DNA of 46,542 bases from RGIG1993 sp964564225 (GTDB lineage Bacteria; Bacillota; Clostridia; Oscillospirales; CAG-272), in the NCBI GenBank assembly GCA_964564225.1, contig CAZMAF010000005.1, positions 1-46,542 of the forward strand, written 5' to 3'. Within the stretch, counting starts at the first letter, position 1. Each line of letters begins with the position of its first letter. Positions 8,283 through 16,003 of the stretch are shown here, one piece after another. The notes under the pieces are model-generated. The model worked only from the letters and a program-made list of their open reading frames with translations. It did no database searches and was not told where the DNA came from. The position numbers and the translations under genes are program-made.

Positions 8283-8303
8283 GATAATCTCCTGATTATT
8301 TTG

Positions 8304-8807
8304 TTATTTGAGTAGTTTTTCGAGTCGTGTGTGTAAACGCGCCGCGGTAAGTCCGATGAACGTGCCTGCAATTGTTCCCGTTACTGTTAAAATCAGCATA
8401 TAATAGCCGATCTCAAGGGAGTCGAAAAGAAAGATTGCCACAAGGATCTGCCCGAGATTGTGAATGACAGCTCCGACGACTGAAACGCCGACGGTGGAAA
8501 AGAGAGCCGTCTTTTTCAAAATCGCCATCGCGGTCAGACTGAGTGTCGCGCCTGCCAGTGAGTAGATGCTCATCAGCGGATTGCCAAACAGCAGAAAAAC
8601 GGCAAGAAGGCGAAGGAAAGAAACCGTTGCCGCTTCTTTTGTGCCGTAGCGGTAAAGCAGACAGATGACGACGAGATTGGACAGTCCCGGCTTGATGCCC
8701 GGGACTGTGGCAACGATGGGGGGGAGCAGAGCTTCGAGATAGGACAAAATCAGGGCAAGCGTTACGGAAAGTGCTAAAAAAGTTAATTTTTTCGTTTTTT
8801 CGCTCAT
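8304..8807 (-). CDS. Gx transporter / ECF-S-like membrane protein (PF07456 type)
   Basis: A polytopic membrane protein of 167 residues with five to six helices. The N-terminal pattern (LALILSYLEALLPP...VPGIKPGLSNLVVICLLYRYG) is characteristic of the family often annotated as heptaprenyl diphosphate synthase component I, which belongs with ECF-type substrate-binding membrane proteins. Members recur next to ApbE and FMN_bind genes, and in Listeria a relative (FmnA) is tied to flavin export for extracellular electron transfer, so flavin transport is the likely job here (inference). The ATG at 8807 is taken; a GTG at 8825 overlapping the preceding stop is an alternative. Confidence 0.8.
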   Translation of the reverse strand: MSEKTKKLTFLALSVTLALILSYLEALLPPIVATVPGIKPGLSNLVVICLLYRYGTKEAATVSFLRLLAVFLLFGNPLMSIYSLAGATLSLTAMAILKKTALFSTVGVSVVGAVIHNLGQILVAIFLFDSLEIGYYMLILTVTGTIAGTFIGLTAARLHTRLEKLLK

Positions 8808-8821
8808 AGTATATCCATCTT

Positions 8822-9208
8822 TCACACGATTATGTCAAGCTCACCATCGTCGCCGTATACCGTTACGACGAAGCCGTTGGGCAGACAAACAATCGTTTGA
8901 CCGTGATATTTCACGGTATTACTTCTTACGCAGACTTTATCGGGACAGCTTGCCGCCGATACCGATATGCGACCGTCTTTGACGGTGACGGTATTGTAGC
9001 CGTCGCCGCTTTCGGTCGGATAGGTGACGGTCTTATCTTCCGATAAGGACAGTCTGTCGATCTCTTTGCCGTTTTGCGTAATGATGCAGTACGCGCCTTC
9101 GGTACGAAAGAGAAAAACGAAAAGAAGTCCCAGAGCTGCGACAAGAAGCAGAGTCGCGACGAGAAGAATATCGTTTCGCCGCTTAATGTTTTTTGGCATC
9201 CCGGTCAT
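8822..9208 (-). CDS. NusG domain II-containing membrane-anchored protein
   Basis: A 128-residue protein: one N-terminal membrane helix (ILLVATLLLVAALGLLFVFLF), then a small beta domain of the NusG_II type ending with CPDKVCVRSNTVKYHGQTIVCLPNGFVV. The C-P-x2-VC...G..I.CLPN cysteine pattern is typical of these extracytoplasmic proteins found next to rnf and flavinylation genes; a role in redox maturation or cofactor insertion is inferred. The ATG at 9208 overlaps the rnfB stop as ATGA, so translation is probably coupled; an ATG at 9199 is also possible. Confidence 0.85.
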   Translation of the reverse strand: MTGMPKNIKRRNDILLVATLLLVAALGLLFVFLFRTEGAYCIITQNGKEIDRLSLSEDKTVTYPTESGDGYNTVTVKDGRISVSAASCPDKVCVRSNTVKYHGQTIVCLPNGFVVTVYGDDGELDIIV

Positions 9209-10023
9209 ACCGGTTCGCCAAGATCGGGGAAGTATACGTTTTTGATGCAGTGGGTGGGGCAGACCTCGGCGCACTGTCCGCAGAAGGTGCAGAGAGAGTA
9301 GTCGATGACAGCGCAGTTGTCAATGACTCTGATTGCGCCGACAGGACAGTTCTTTTCGCACTTGCGGCAGGCAATACAGGCGTTATCGCACGCTTTGCGG
9401 GCATCTCCGCCCTTGTCGCGGCTACTGCACATTACAACGGTACGCGCTTCCTGCGGGAGCATCGAAATGATGCCTTTCGGACAGGTGTTTTTACAAATGC
9501 CGCAGCCGATACAAAGCGAAGTGTCGATGTGAGCGATGCCGTCCTCAATGCAGATGGCATCGTTGGGGCAAGCTTTGGCGCAGTCGCCAAAGCCAAGACA
9601 GCCGAATTTGCAGAAGTTCGGACCGCCGTAGACTGTGTTTGCGGCGGTGCAGGTCGGAATGCCGTCGTAGGTGAAGTCAATTTTTACGGCATCGCAGTGT
9701 CCGTTGCAGTGAACGAAGGCGACCACGTCCTTGGGAGCGTCGGCTTTAACGCCGAGAATGTTTGCAAGTTCTTCGGCAACGTTCTTAGCGCCCGGTACGC
9801 AGAGATTCGGAGCAGCTTTGCCTTCGGCAAGCGCTACGGCGTAGTCGTCACAGCCTTTATAGCCGCAAGCGCCGCAGTTGACGCCCGGCAGACATTCGCG
9901 AAGCTTCGATATGCGTTCGTCTTTTTCGATACCGAAAAAGCGGGAAACGAGGGACAAGAGGACGGCGGCGATCAGTCCCACCGCAGTAACTACGATGAAT
10001 GCAATGAGAATAGCAGTTCCCAT
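9205..10023 (-). CDS. rnfB: Rnf electron transport complex subunit RnfB
   Basis: A 272-residue iron-sulfur subunit of the Rnf complex, the entry point for ferredoxin electrons. An N-terminal membrane helix (about 4-30) is followed by the RnfB Fe-S domain (CLPGVNCGACGYKGCDDYA, then C75) and several ferredoxin-type motifs: CKFGCLGFGDCAKACP, CIGCGICKNTCP, CIACRKCEKNCP and CTFCGQCAEVCP. The ATG at 10023 has a near-perfect AAGGAGG upstream; the longer frame to 10101 runs into rnfA and is rejected. It lies 10 bases after rnfA. Confidence 0.97.
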   Translation of the reverse strand: MGTAILIAFIVVTAVGLIAAVLLSLVSRFFGIEKDERISKLRECLPGVNCGACGYKGCDDYAVALAEGKAAPNLCVPGAKNVAEELANILGVKADAPKDVVAFVHCNGHCDAVKIDFTYDGIPTCTAANTVYGGPNFCKFGCLGFGDCAKACPNDAICIEDGIAHIDTSLCIGCGICKNTCPKGIISMLPQEARTVVMCSSRDKGGDARKACDNACIACRKCEKNCPVGAIRVIDNCAVIDYSLCTFCGQCAEVCPTHCIKNVYFPDLGEPV

Positions 10024-10033
10024 ATTGTCCTCC

Positions 10034-10627
10034 TTATTTGAAAAGGTTATCGACGATTCCCGCAAAGCCTGAGAAGGCAAGGGAAATAAAGGATGCGGCA
10101 ATCAGCGTTGCGGCAAGACCTTTAAAGGGCGCGGGAATCCTGGTTTCCTCAATGCGCGAGCGAACGCCGGCAAAGAGGATCATTGCCAAGAGAAAGCCAA
10201 GACCGACACCGAGGGATGATACCATGGATTCGATGAAGGTGTAGCCGTCGGTCATATTGTTGATCGTTACGCCGAGTACGGCGCAGTTGGTGGTAATGAG
10301 CGGCAGATATACGCCAAGGCTTTTGTAAAGCGATGGAATGGATTTCTGAAGGAAAATTTCGATCATCTGCACGAGTGCGGCAATGACGAGGATGAAGACG
10401 ATCGTCTGCATATACGAAAGACCGAAATTGTCAAGGATATAGGTCTGAATCGGCCAGGTCACAGCCGTTGCAATGAGCATAACTACCGTAACCGAAATGC
10501 CCATGCCGGACGCCTGATCGAATTTTTTGGATGCGCCGAGGAAGGGGCAGATGCCGAGGAAGCGGCTCAGTACGTAGTTGTTGACGAGTACCGAAGAAAA
10601 GAGAATGATACAAAGTGTTTTAAGCAT
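10034..10627 (-). CDS. rnfA: Rnf electron transport complex subunit RnfA
   Basis: A 197-residue integral membrane subunit with six predicted helices, homologous to NqrE. Hallmarks are NNYVLSRFLGICPFLGASKK near residues 16-34 and LPLITTNCAVLGV in the second half, where RnfA and RnfE each supply cysteines thought to hold an Fe-S cluster within the membrane. It overlaps the end of rnfE by 8 bases, indicating translational coupling. Length is standard. Confidence 0.97.
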   Translation of the reverse strand: MLKTLCIILFSSVLVNNYVLSRFLGICPFLGASKKFDQASGMGISVTVVMLIATAVTWPIQTYILDNFGLSYMQTIVFILVIAALVQMIEIFLQKSIPSLYKSLGVYLPLITTNCAVLGVTINNMTDGYTFIESMVSSLGVGLGFLLAMILFAGVRSRIEETRIPAPFKGLAATLIAASFISLAFSGFAGIVDNLFK

Positions 10628-11327
10628 TGTCGGCTACCTCCTGTTCCGTAGCTTCGCAGGCTTTGCCTGCGGTGTGACAAAGAGAAGCGGAGGGACAGCC
10701 CGCGCAGGAAAAAGATTTTTTCTTAGGGCCTTTACCGCGTGTGATGACGTAAACGAGCGCGATCATAAAGCCGTAGACCATCATACCGCCGGGCGCTTGT
10801 ACCAGCACCGAGATCTTGTAGTTTTCAAGGAAGGGAATGGCGATACCCCAGAAGGAAGCTGCGCCGAAGATCTCGCGTACGGTTGAGATCATAAAGAGAG
10901 CGGCGGTGAAGCCAAGTCCCATACCGATGCCGTCAAGCGCGCTCTTGCCTACCGGGTTTTTGCCTGCAAACATTTCGGCGCGTCCGAGAATGATGCAGTT
11001 TACGGTAATTAACGCAAGGTAAACGCCGAGCAGGTCGTAAATATCGGGCAGATAGGCGTGGATGAGCATTTCCACGACGGTAACGAAGCCTGCGATCACG
11101 ATGATATAACAGGGAATGCGTACGGTGTCGGGAATGAGTTTACGGAGCGCTGAAATTACGATGTTGGAGCAGATGAGGACTGCCATGGCGGCAAGTCCCA
11201 TACTGACCGCGCCTTTGACGCTCGTCGTGGTGGCAAGGGTGGGACAAGTACCGAGAATGAGGATGAATACGGGGTTTTCAAAGAGAAGTCCTTTGATAAT
11301 GAGCGAAAGAGAGGAGTTCTTTTTCAC
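10620..11327 (-). CDS. rnfE: Rnf electron transport complex subunit RnfE with a cysteine-rich tail
   Basis: A 235-residue integral membrane subunit homologous to NqrD. The family marks NPVFILILGTCPTLATTTSVKGA and LALITVNCIILGRAEMFA are present, and six helices are predicted. After the last helix (about residue 195) comes a basic stretch and a tail with a C-x2-C-x5-C-x6-C arrangement, CAGCPSASLCHTAGKAC, which is extra relative to short RnfE proteins and could bind metal or an Fe-S cluster on the cytoplasmic side. It overlaps rnfG by 4 bases and rnfA by 8. Confidence 0.95.
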   Translation of the reverse strand: MKKNSSLSLIIKGLLFENPVFILILGTCPTLATTTSVKGAVSMGLAAMAVLICSNIVISALRKLIPDTVRIPCYIIVIAGFVTVVEMLIHAYLPDIYDLLGVYLALITVNCIILGRAEMFAGKNPVGKSALDGIGMGLGFTAALFMISTVREIFGAASFWGIAIPFLENYKISVLVQAPGGMMVYGFMIALVYVITRGKGPKKKSFSCAGCPSASLCHTAGKACEATEQEVADNA

Positions 11328-12490
11328 TGTCCGTCACCTCCGTTCAGAATAGAGAGCGCTTCGTAAGCGCGTTTGATACCGGTAAGATAGCCGTTTGTGG
11401 TCGTTGTTGCGCCCGAAATGCCGTCGATCTCGCGGTAGTTTTCGCCGGTCTTGCCGATGAACTGATCGGTAAAGGCATCTTTTTCGCAATCGGCACCGTA
11501 GCCTGCGCTTTCCTTGTGCGAAACGGTGTCGCAGTCGAGGATCTTGCCGTCCTTCGTCATCGAAAGACGGATGACGATCGGTGTATTGCCCATATACGGT
11601 TTGTCGCTTGCGTAGCCGTTTGCGTTGACCGTGAAGATATAGTTTCCGCTTTCGGTTATTTCTACTTTTTTGACGGTTTTAGGCAGATCAAGCGCTGTAA
11701 TATCAAGTTCGGTTACCTTGGATGCGGCAAGCAGTGCGCCGAAGCCTGTAACGAGCGTTTTTTCGTTTTCGTCGGCATCCCCGAGTACTTCGCCCTCCCC
11801 GGTGAGCGCAAACATTTTGTCACCTATGAGGAAGACGTGTCCCGCGCCGTTGTCGGCGGTGTAGACCGCTTTTACGCCGTCGAGAACTTCGCTGATAAAC
11901 ATGCGGGTGAATTTACCCTCGGAGGCGGGGAAAAGCGCGGTCATGTTGTCACGGAGGATGGTTTCCTCGTCGCGCAGATCGACCGAGCCGCCCTTCAGAA
12001 CGGTAACGGCGTTGACTGCATCCTTCAAGGCGGCGCGATATGCCGCAGTGGTCTTGGTGGCGTTGGCAACGGTGTCAACGCTGTCGATGCCGTCAAGGGA
12101 AAGTCCCTTGAAGTTATCGCCGTAGGTTTTTTCATAGCCAAGCGTTTCCTTGCTTTCAAGGCAGGTAGTGCCGGTAATTGCGCCGTTTGCATCAACGCCG
12201 CAGAGAATGATCAGATCGGCGGCAAAGCCTGTGGTCGAGAGCTTCAGAACGTAACCGCCGTTGTCTGCCTGATAGGCGGTCTTGACGGTTTTGGGTAATT
12301 CGTAGCTTGAAAGATCAAGTTCTTCAAAGCTCGTGGCATCGGGCATAACGATAAGAAGCGCCGCGTTTTGCGTCTGATTCTGATTTTTTTCAATGATGGG
12401 TGCGGTGATATAGTTGGTGATCGCCATTAAAACGGCAACGATTGCCGAAATCAGCGAAAGCGCGAGGATGTTTTTGGCAGCCTTATTCAT
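11324..12490 (-). CDS. rnfG: Rnf complex subunit RnfG with two FMN_bind modules
   Basis: A 388-residue protein, nearly twice the usual RnfG length of about 200. One N-terminal helix (8-30) anchors it. Module 1 (about 65-165) ends in D139-T-V-A-N-A-T145, a variant flavinylation motif that keeps Asp and Ala-Thr. Module 2 (about 200-380) carries the canonical D356-G-I-S-G-A-T362. KESAGYG (326-332) and KETLGYE (114-120) are the matching upstream motifs of each module, showing an internal duplication. RnfG carries a covalent FMN on threonine, attached by ApbE, and passes electrons across the membrane face. It overlaps rnfD by 4 and rnfE by 4 bases. Confidence 0.93.
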   Translation of the reverse strand: MNKAAKNILALSLISAIVAVLMAITNYITAPIIEKNQNQTQNAALLIVMPDATSFEELDLSSYELPKTVKTAYQADNGGYVLKLSTTGFAADLIILCGVDANGAITGTTCLESKETLGYEKTYGDNFKGLSLDGIDSVDTVANATKTTAAYRAALKDAVNAVTVLKGGSVDLRDEETILRDNMTALFPASEGKFTRMFISEVLDGVKAVYTADNGAGHVFLIGDKMFALTGEGEVLGDADENEKTLVTGFGALLAASKVTELDITALDLPKTVKKVEITESGNYIFTVNANGYASDKPYMGNTPIVIRLSMTKDGKILDCDTVSHKESAGYGADCEKDAFTDQFIGKTGENYREIDGISGATTTTNGYLTGIKRAYEALSILNGGDGQ

Positions 12491-13413
12491 GCTTTAACCT
12501 CCCCGAAGCGCTTGTGCTTCGTCCATACGTTGATATAAGGATGAAGAATGTTCATAAAGAGAATGCCGTAGGACACGCCTTCAGGATAGCTGCCGAAGAA
12601 GCGGATCATAACCGTGATGAGCGCCGCGCCAAAACCGAAGATCACGCGCCCCCAAGGGGTGACGGGCGAGGTGACGTAGTCGGTTGCCATAAAGATTGCG
12701 CCGAGGAACACGCTGCCCGAGAGTGTCAAAAGAAGCGCGTTATAAGCATCAAATCCGTTAAAGAGGAAGGAAAGCAGGAAAACCGAGCCGATGAAGACGA
12801 TGGGCGTGTGCCATGTGATCACGCGGCGGATGAGTAAGTAGACAAAGCCGAGAATAAGGGCAATCTTACAGGTTTCGCCGATCGCGCCGCCGACGTTGCC
12901 GAGAAGCAGATCGGTGAGCGTGACCTCGCCGCCTGCCGAAAGCGTGGGCAGGGGTGTTGCCGAGGCGGTAGTGTCAACGCCGATCGGCATAACGGTTGTC
13001 GTCATTGAGCCAAAGGATACGAGCATAAAGACGCGCGCCGTGACGGCAGGATTGACGATGTTACAGCCAAGACCACCGAAAAGACATTTCACAACGATGA
13101 TGGCAAACAGCGAGCCGATAATGACTTGCCAGAAGGGGATTGTCGCGGGGAGATTCATACCGAGAAGAAGTCCCGTTACGGCGGCGGAAAGATCGTTTAC
13201 CGTTTGTTCCTTTTTAACGATAAGGTTGTAAAGCGCTTCAAAGCTGACCGACGAAGCGGTAGCAAGCAGCATAACGAGAAGTGCGCGCCAGCCGAACAGG
13301 AAAACACCTGCGATGGCGGCGGGCGAAAGGGCGATCAGAACGTCGCGCATAATGCTCTGTGTCGACCGTCCCGAATGAATATGGGGGGATACCGAAACGT
13401 GCAGGTTGCTCAC
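12487..13413 (-). CDS. rnfD: Rnf electron transport complex subunit RnfD
   Basis: A 308-residue membrane subunit homologous to NqrB. It starts with the conserved SPHIHSGRSTQSIMRDVLIAL, has about nine helices, and contains GGLGCNIVNPAVTARVFM and the periplasmic motif D-T-T-A-S-A-T-P-L, where the threonine is the expected covalent FMN site. The end includes SYPEGVSYGILFMNILHPYIN, the second family signature. It overlaps rnfC and rnfG by 4 bases each, so the operon is tightly coupled. Confidence 0.96.
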   Translation of the reverse strand: MSNLHVSVSPHIHSGRSTQSIMRDVLIALSPAAIAGVFLFGWRALLVMLLATASSVSFEALYNLIVKKEQTVNDLSAAVTGLLLGMNLPATIPFWQVIIGSLFAIIVVKCLFGGLGCNIVNPAVTARVFMLVSFGSMTTTVMPIGVDTTASATPLPTLSAGGEVTLTDLLLGNVGGAIGETCKIALILGFVYLLIRRVITWHTPIVFIGSVFLLSFLFNGFDAYNALLLTLSGSVFLGAIFMATDYVTSPVTPWGRVIFGFGAALITVMIRFFGSYPEGVSYGILFMNILHPYINVWTKHKRFGEVKA

Positions 13414-14717
13414 GATTTGCTCGCCTCCTTTGCTTGATGCTCGCGCAGAAATGCCTTGCCGAGCTTATTTTGCTGTACGAGCGGACGGTTGGCAGGGCAA
13501 ACGAAGGCGCAAGAGCCGCATTCCATACAGAGATTGACTTTCAGTGCTTTGAGTGCTTCGGCATCCTTGTTCTCATACGCTTTTGAGAGCGCGGCGGGAG
13601 CAAGTCCGAAGGGGCAGTGGTTGGTGCAAGCGCCGCAACGGATGCAGGCGGTTGTTTTGGGAAGTCGTGCTTCGCGCTCGGTCAGCGCGAGAATGGCGTT
13701 GGTGTTTTTTAAAATGGGAGCGGTATCGGAATTGACGGTAATACCCATCATAGGACCGCCGTAAATCAGCTTGGCAGGCTCTTTTCCGAAGCCGCCGCAG
13801 AAGGCGAAAACTTCCGACATTGCCGTACCGATCGGAACAATCACGTTTTTGGGAGTTCTTACCGCGCCGCCGTCTACCGTTATGCACTTTTCAACGAGGG
13901 GCATACCGGTCTTGAGATAGTCGCCGATTGCCGCGACCGTCGTGACGTTGACAACGATACAGCCGACGTCAAGGGGAAGCTTGCCTTCGGGAATGATTTT
14001 GCCCGTGGTGTGATAGACAAGTACCTTTTCGCCACCCTGCGGATAGAGCGAGGGCAGTACCTTGATTTCAACGCCGCCAAGCTCGTCTGCCATTGCTTTC
14101 ATGGAAGCGATGGCATCGGGTTTGTTGTTTTCAATGCCGATGATGATCCGTTCAATGCCAAGATACCTTCTGAAAGCTTCAAGGGCAAGCTTGATATCGC
14201 CGGTACGCCCGGTCATAGTGACGGTGTCGCTCGTGATATACGGTTCGCATTCTGCGCCGTTGATTACGAGTGTCTCCGCCTTTGCGGGATCGGCGTTGAA
14301 TTTAACGTAGGTGGGAAAGCCTGCACCGCCGAGACCGACGATACCGCTTTTTCTGATGGCTTCAATGAGATCCTCACGGCTTGTGATGGCAGGCGGAACG
14401 ATTGCGGGGTCCTTCGCCATCAGCCCATCCGATTCGATAACGACGGCAGGCGCTTTTGCGCCGTTTGTCAAGATCATATCGTAAACTTTTTTGACCTTAC
14501 CCGATACGGTGGCGTAGACGGGGGAAGAGATCATGCCGTCCTGTTCGGCAACAAGCGTGCCGATAAAAACGGGATCGCCTGCCTTGACGGTAACGCGCGC
14601 GGGTTTGCCGATATGCATCGACGTGGGCAGCGTGACACTTTGCGGTGCAGGCATACGTTCAGCGCTTTTCGTGTGTTTTCTATGGGGAACATGTACCCCG
14701 GGGAGTGAAAATAACAT
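13410..14717 (-). CDS. rnfC: Rnf electron transport complex subunit RnfC
   Basis: A 435-residue soluble subunit that binds NADH and FMN. It begins with an RnfC barrel-sandwich region (GVHVPHRKHTKSAE...MHIGKPARVTVKAGDPV), then the nucleotide-binding GIVGLGGAGFPTYVKF (about 132-147), the INGAECEPYIT segment, an SLBB-like region, and two 4Fe-4S motifs, CIRCGACTNHCP and CMECGSCAFVCP, near the C-terminus. It is the first gene of the operon. The ATG at 14717 has a weak GGAAAGG upstream. The rnfCDGEAB order is that of Clostridium and Acetobacterium. Confidence 0.96.
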   Translation of the reverse strand: MLFSLPGVHVPHRKHTKSAERMPAPQSVTLPTSMHIGKPARVTVKAGDPVFIGTLVAEQDGMISSPVYATVSGKVKKVYDMILTNGAKAPAVVIESDGLMAKDPAIVPPAITSREDLIEAIRKSGIVGLGGAGFPTYVKFNADPAKAETLVINGAECEPYITSDTVTMTGRTGDIKLALEAFRRYLGIERIIIGIENNKPDAIASMKAMADELGGVEIKVLPSLYPQGGEKVLVYHTTGKIIPEGKLPLDVGCIVVNVTTVAAIGDYLKTGMPLVEKCITVDGGAVRTPKNVIVPIGTAMSEVFAFCGGFGKEPAKLIYGGPMMGITVNSDTAPILKNTNAILALTEREARLPKTTACIRCGACTNHCPFGLAPAALSKAYENKDAEALKALKVNLCMECGSCAFVCPANRPLVQQNKLGKAFLREHQAKEASKS

Positions 14718-14826
14718 CGCTCAAATAACCTTTCCATAGTATGATAATTTAGCGTAATGTTTCGTGATTTAGGCGGCATGCTCTTTGTCGTGAAACAGAA
14801 GGATGACCGCACGTTTTCAATCATAT

Positions 14827-14855
14827 ATTATATCGTATCGTATGCATTTTGTCAA
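14827..14855 (-). promoter_or_regulatory. Consensus promoter of the rnf operon
   Basis: Minus strand: a perfect TTGACA, 17-base spacer, perfect TATAAT. The predicted leader is about 100 bases; I recognise no riboswitch in it. It shares a 416-bp divergent intergenic region (14718-15133) with the amino acid transporter promoter; I see no gene in that region. Confidence 0.92.
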
Positions 14856-15043
14856 TATAACTTTACGGAATGTTCTTCCTTATTTTATAAATATCTTCAA
14901 AAACCCGTAACAAAATTTTTGACGGATCTGAGAGAATTATCCACGTTTGTAAGGCAGACTTATGCATCATGCATATATTTTTGCATAAAAATTCAAAAAG
15001 AGCTGAAATATTGAAAATTATTCGGCTATTTTGTAAAATACTC

Positions 15044-15073
15044 TTGACAAAGCGCATAAAACAGTGTTACAAT
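15044..15073 (+). promoter_or_regulatory. Promoter of the amino acid ABC transporter operon
   Basis: TTGACA, 18-base spacer, TACAAT, with the expected start about 54 bases before the ATG at 15134. Confidence 0.8.
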
Positions 15074-15133
15074 AAATGTCCACGGCAAAAGACCGCCGCG
15101 GAGCGATTTTTTATTTTGAAAGGAAATAGAATT

Positions 15134-16000
15134 ATGAAAAAGATTATTGCTGTTCTGCTTTGTCTTACCATGCTTGCCGTTTCGGTATGCGCATTGGCAT
15201 CCTGCGGCTCGGAAAAGAGCAACGTAAAGGTATTTACCGAGTATGAGCTTACTGCTGAAAAGTATGCTTTTGCCATTGCTAAGGAAAATGATACGCTTGA
15301 GACTGCCGCTAACGAGCTTCTTGCTGAGCTTAAGGAAAACGGCGAGCTTGATAACATCATCAACTCCTTCTTTGACGGTACGGCTACCTTCACGTATGAA
15401 AACCCTGTATCCTCCGTTCCCACGGGCGACGACAGAGCAAACTATCTTGTTGTTGCGACGAACGCTTATTTCCCGCCTTTTGAATATTATGAAGGCAACA
15501 AGCTTTCGGGCGTTGATATGAAGATCGCATCGCTCCTTGCTGAAAAGCTCGACAAGACGCTTTACATTCACGATATGGACTTTGACTCGGTTATCACTTC
15601 GGTTAAAGAGGGCATGGCTGACATCGGTATGGCGGGTATGACGGTTAACGAGGAAAGAATGAAGTCTGTTGATTTCACGACTGAATATTATGAATCCGCA
15701 CAGGTTCTCGTTGTTCGTGAAAACGATACGGTATTTGCAGATTGCAAGAGCGCTGAAGACGTGATTGCAAAGCTCGAAGAACAGACCAAGAGCTTTACCG
15801 TCGGTACGCAGAACGGTACGACCGGCTTTATGTTCTCGAACGGTGACGTTGATTTCGGTTACGATGGCTTTACCAACCTCACTACCAAGGGCTACACCAC
15901 CGGCGCGCTTGCTGTTCTTGACCTTGCTAACGGTGTTATTGATGCCGTTATCATTGATAAGCAGCCCGCAATTATGATTGCCGCAAGCACTAACAAGTAA
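15134..16000 (+). CDS. Amino acid ABC transporter substrate-binding lipoprotein, circularly permuted
   Basis: A 288-residue lipoprotein (lipobox LASC, C24) of the SBP_bac_3 family. In ordinary members the polypeptide starts with LVVATNAYFPPFEYYEG and ends with a segment like LT.E.YAIAV.KG...L...IN.AL.ELK..G..D.I...YF. Here that last segment comes first, right after the lipobox (residues 32-80, ELTAEKYAFAIAKENDTLE...ELKENGELDNIINSFF), followed by a linker (81-103) and the core (104-288), which stops at VIDAVIIDKQPAIMIAAS where normal proteins continue into that segment. This is a clean circular permutation. AAGGAAA precedes the ATG. Ligand: a polar amino acid, not further resolved. Confidence 0.9.
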   Translation: MKKIIAVLLCLTMLAVSVCALASCGSEKSNVKVFTEYELTAEKYAFAIAKENDTLETAANELLAELKENGELDNIINSFFDGTATFTYENPVSSVPTGDDRANYLVVATNAYFPPFEYYEGNKLSGVDMKIASLLAEKLDKTLYIHDMDFDSVITSVKEGMADIGMAGMTVNEERMKSVDFTTEYYESAQVLVVRENDTVFADCKSAEDVIAKLEEQTKSFTVGTQNGTTGFMFSNGDVDFGYDGFTNLTTKGYTTGALAVLDLANGVIDAVIIDKQPAIMIAASTNK

Positions 16001-16003
16001 TAG

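Noticed and set aside
9193..10041. Long plus-strand open frame of 282 codons opposite rnfB
   Set aside because: It is a shadow of rnfB, which has diagnostic ferredoxin motifs on the other strand; the plus frame has no ribosome binding site and no recognisable domain.
11516..12298. Plus-strand open frame of 260 codons opposite rnfG
   Set aside because: Shadow of rnfG; its composition follows the codon bias of the opposite strand.
14718..14820. FMN riboswitch in the rnf leader
   Set aside because: I checked because the operon is flavin-linked, but the leader has none of the conserved RFN-element stretches.
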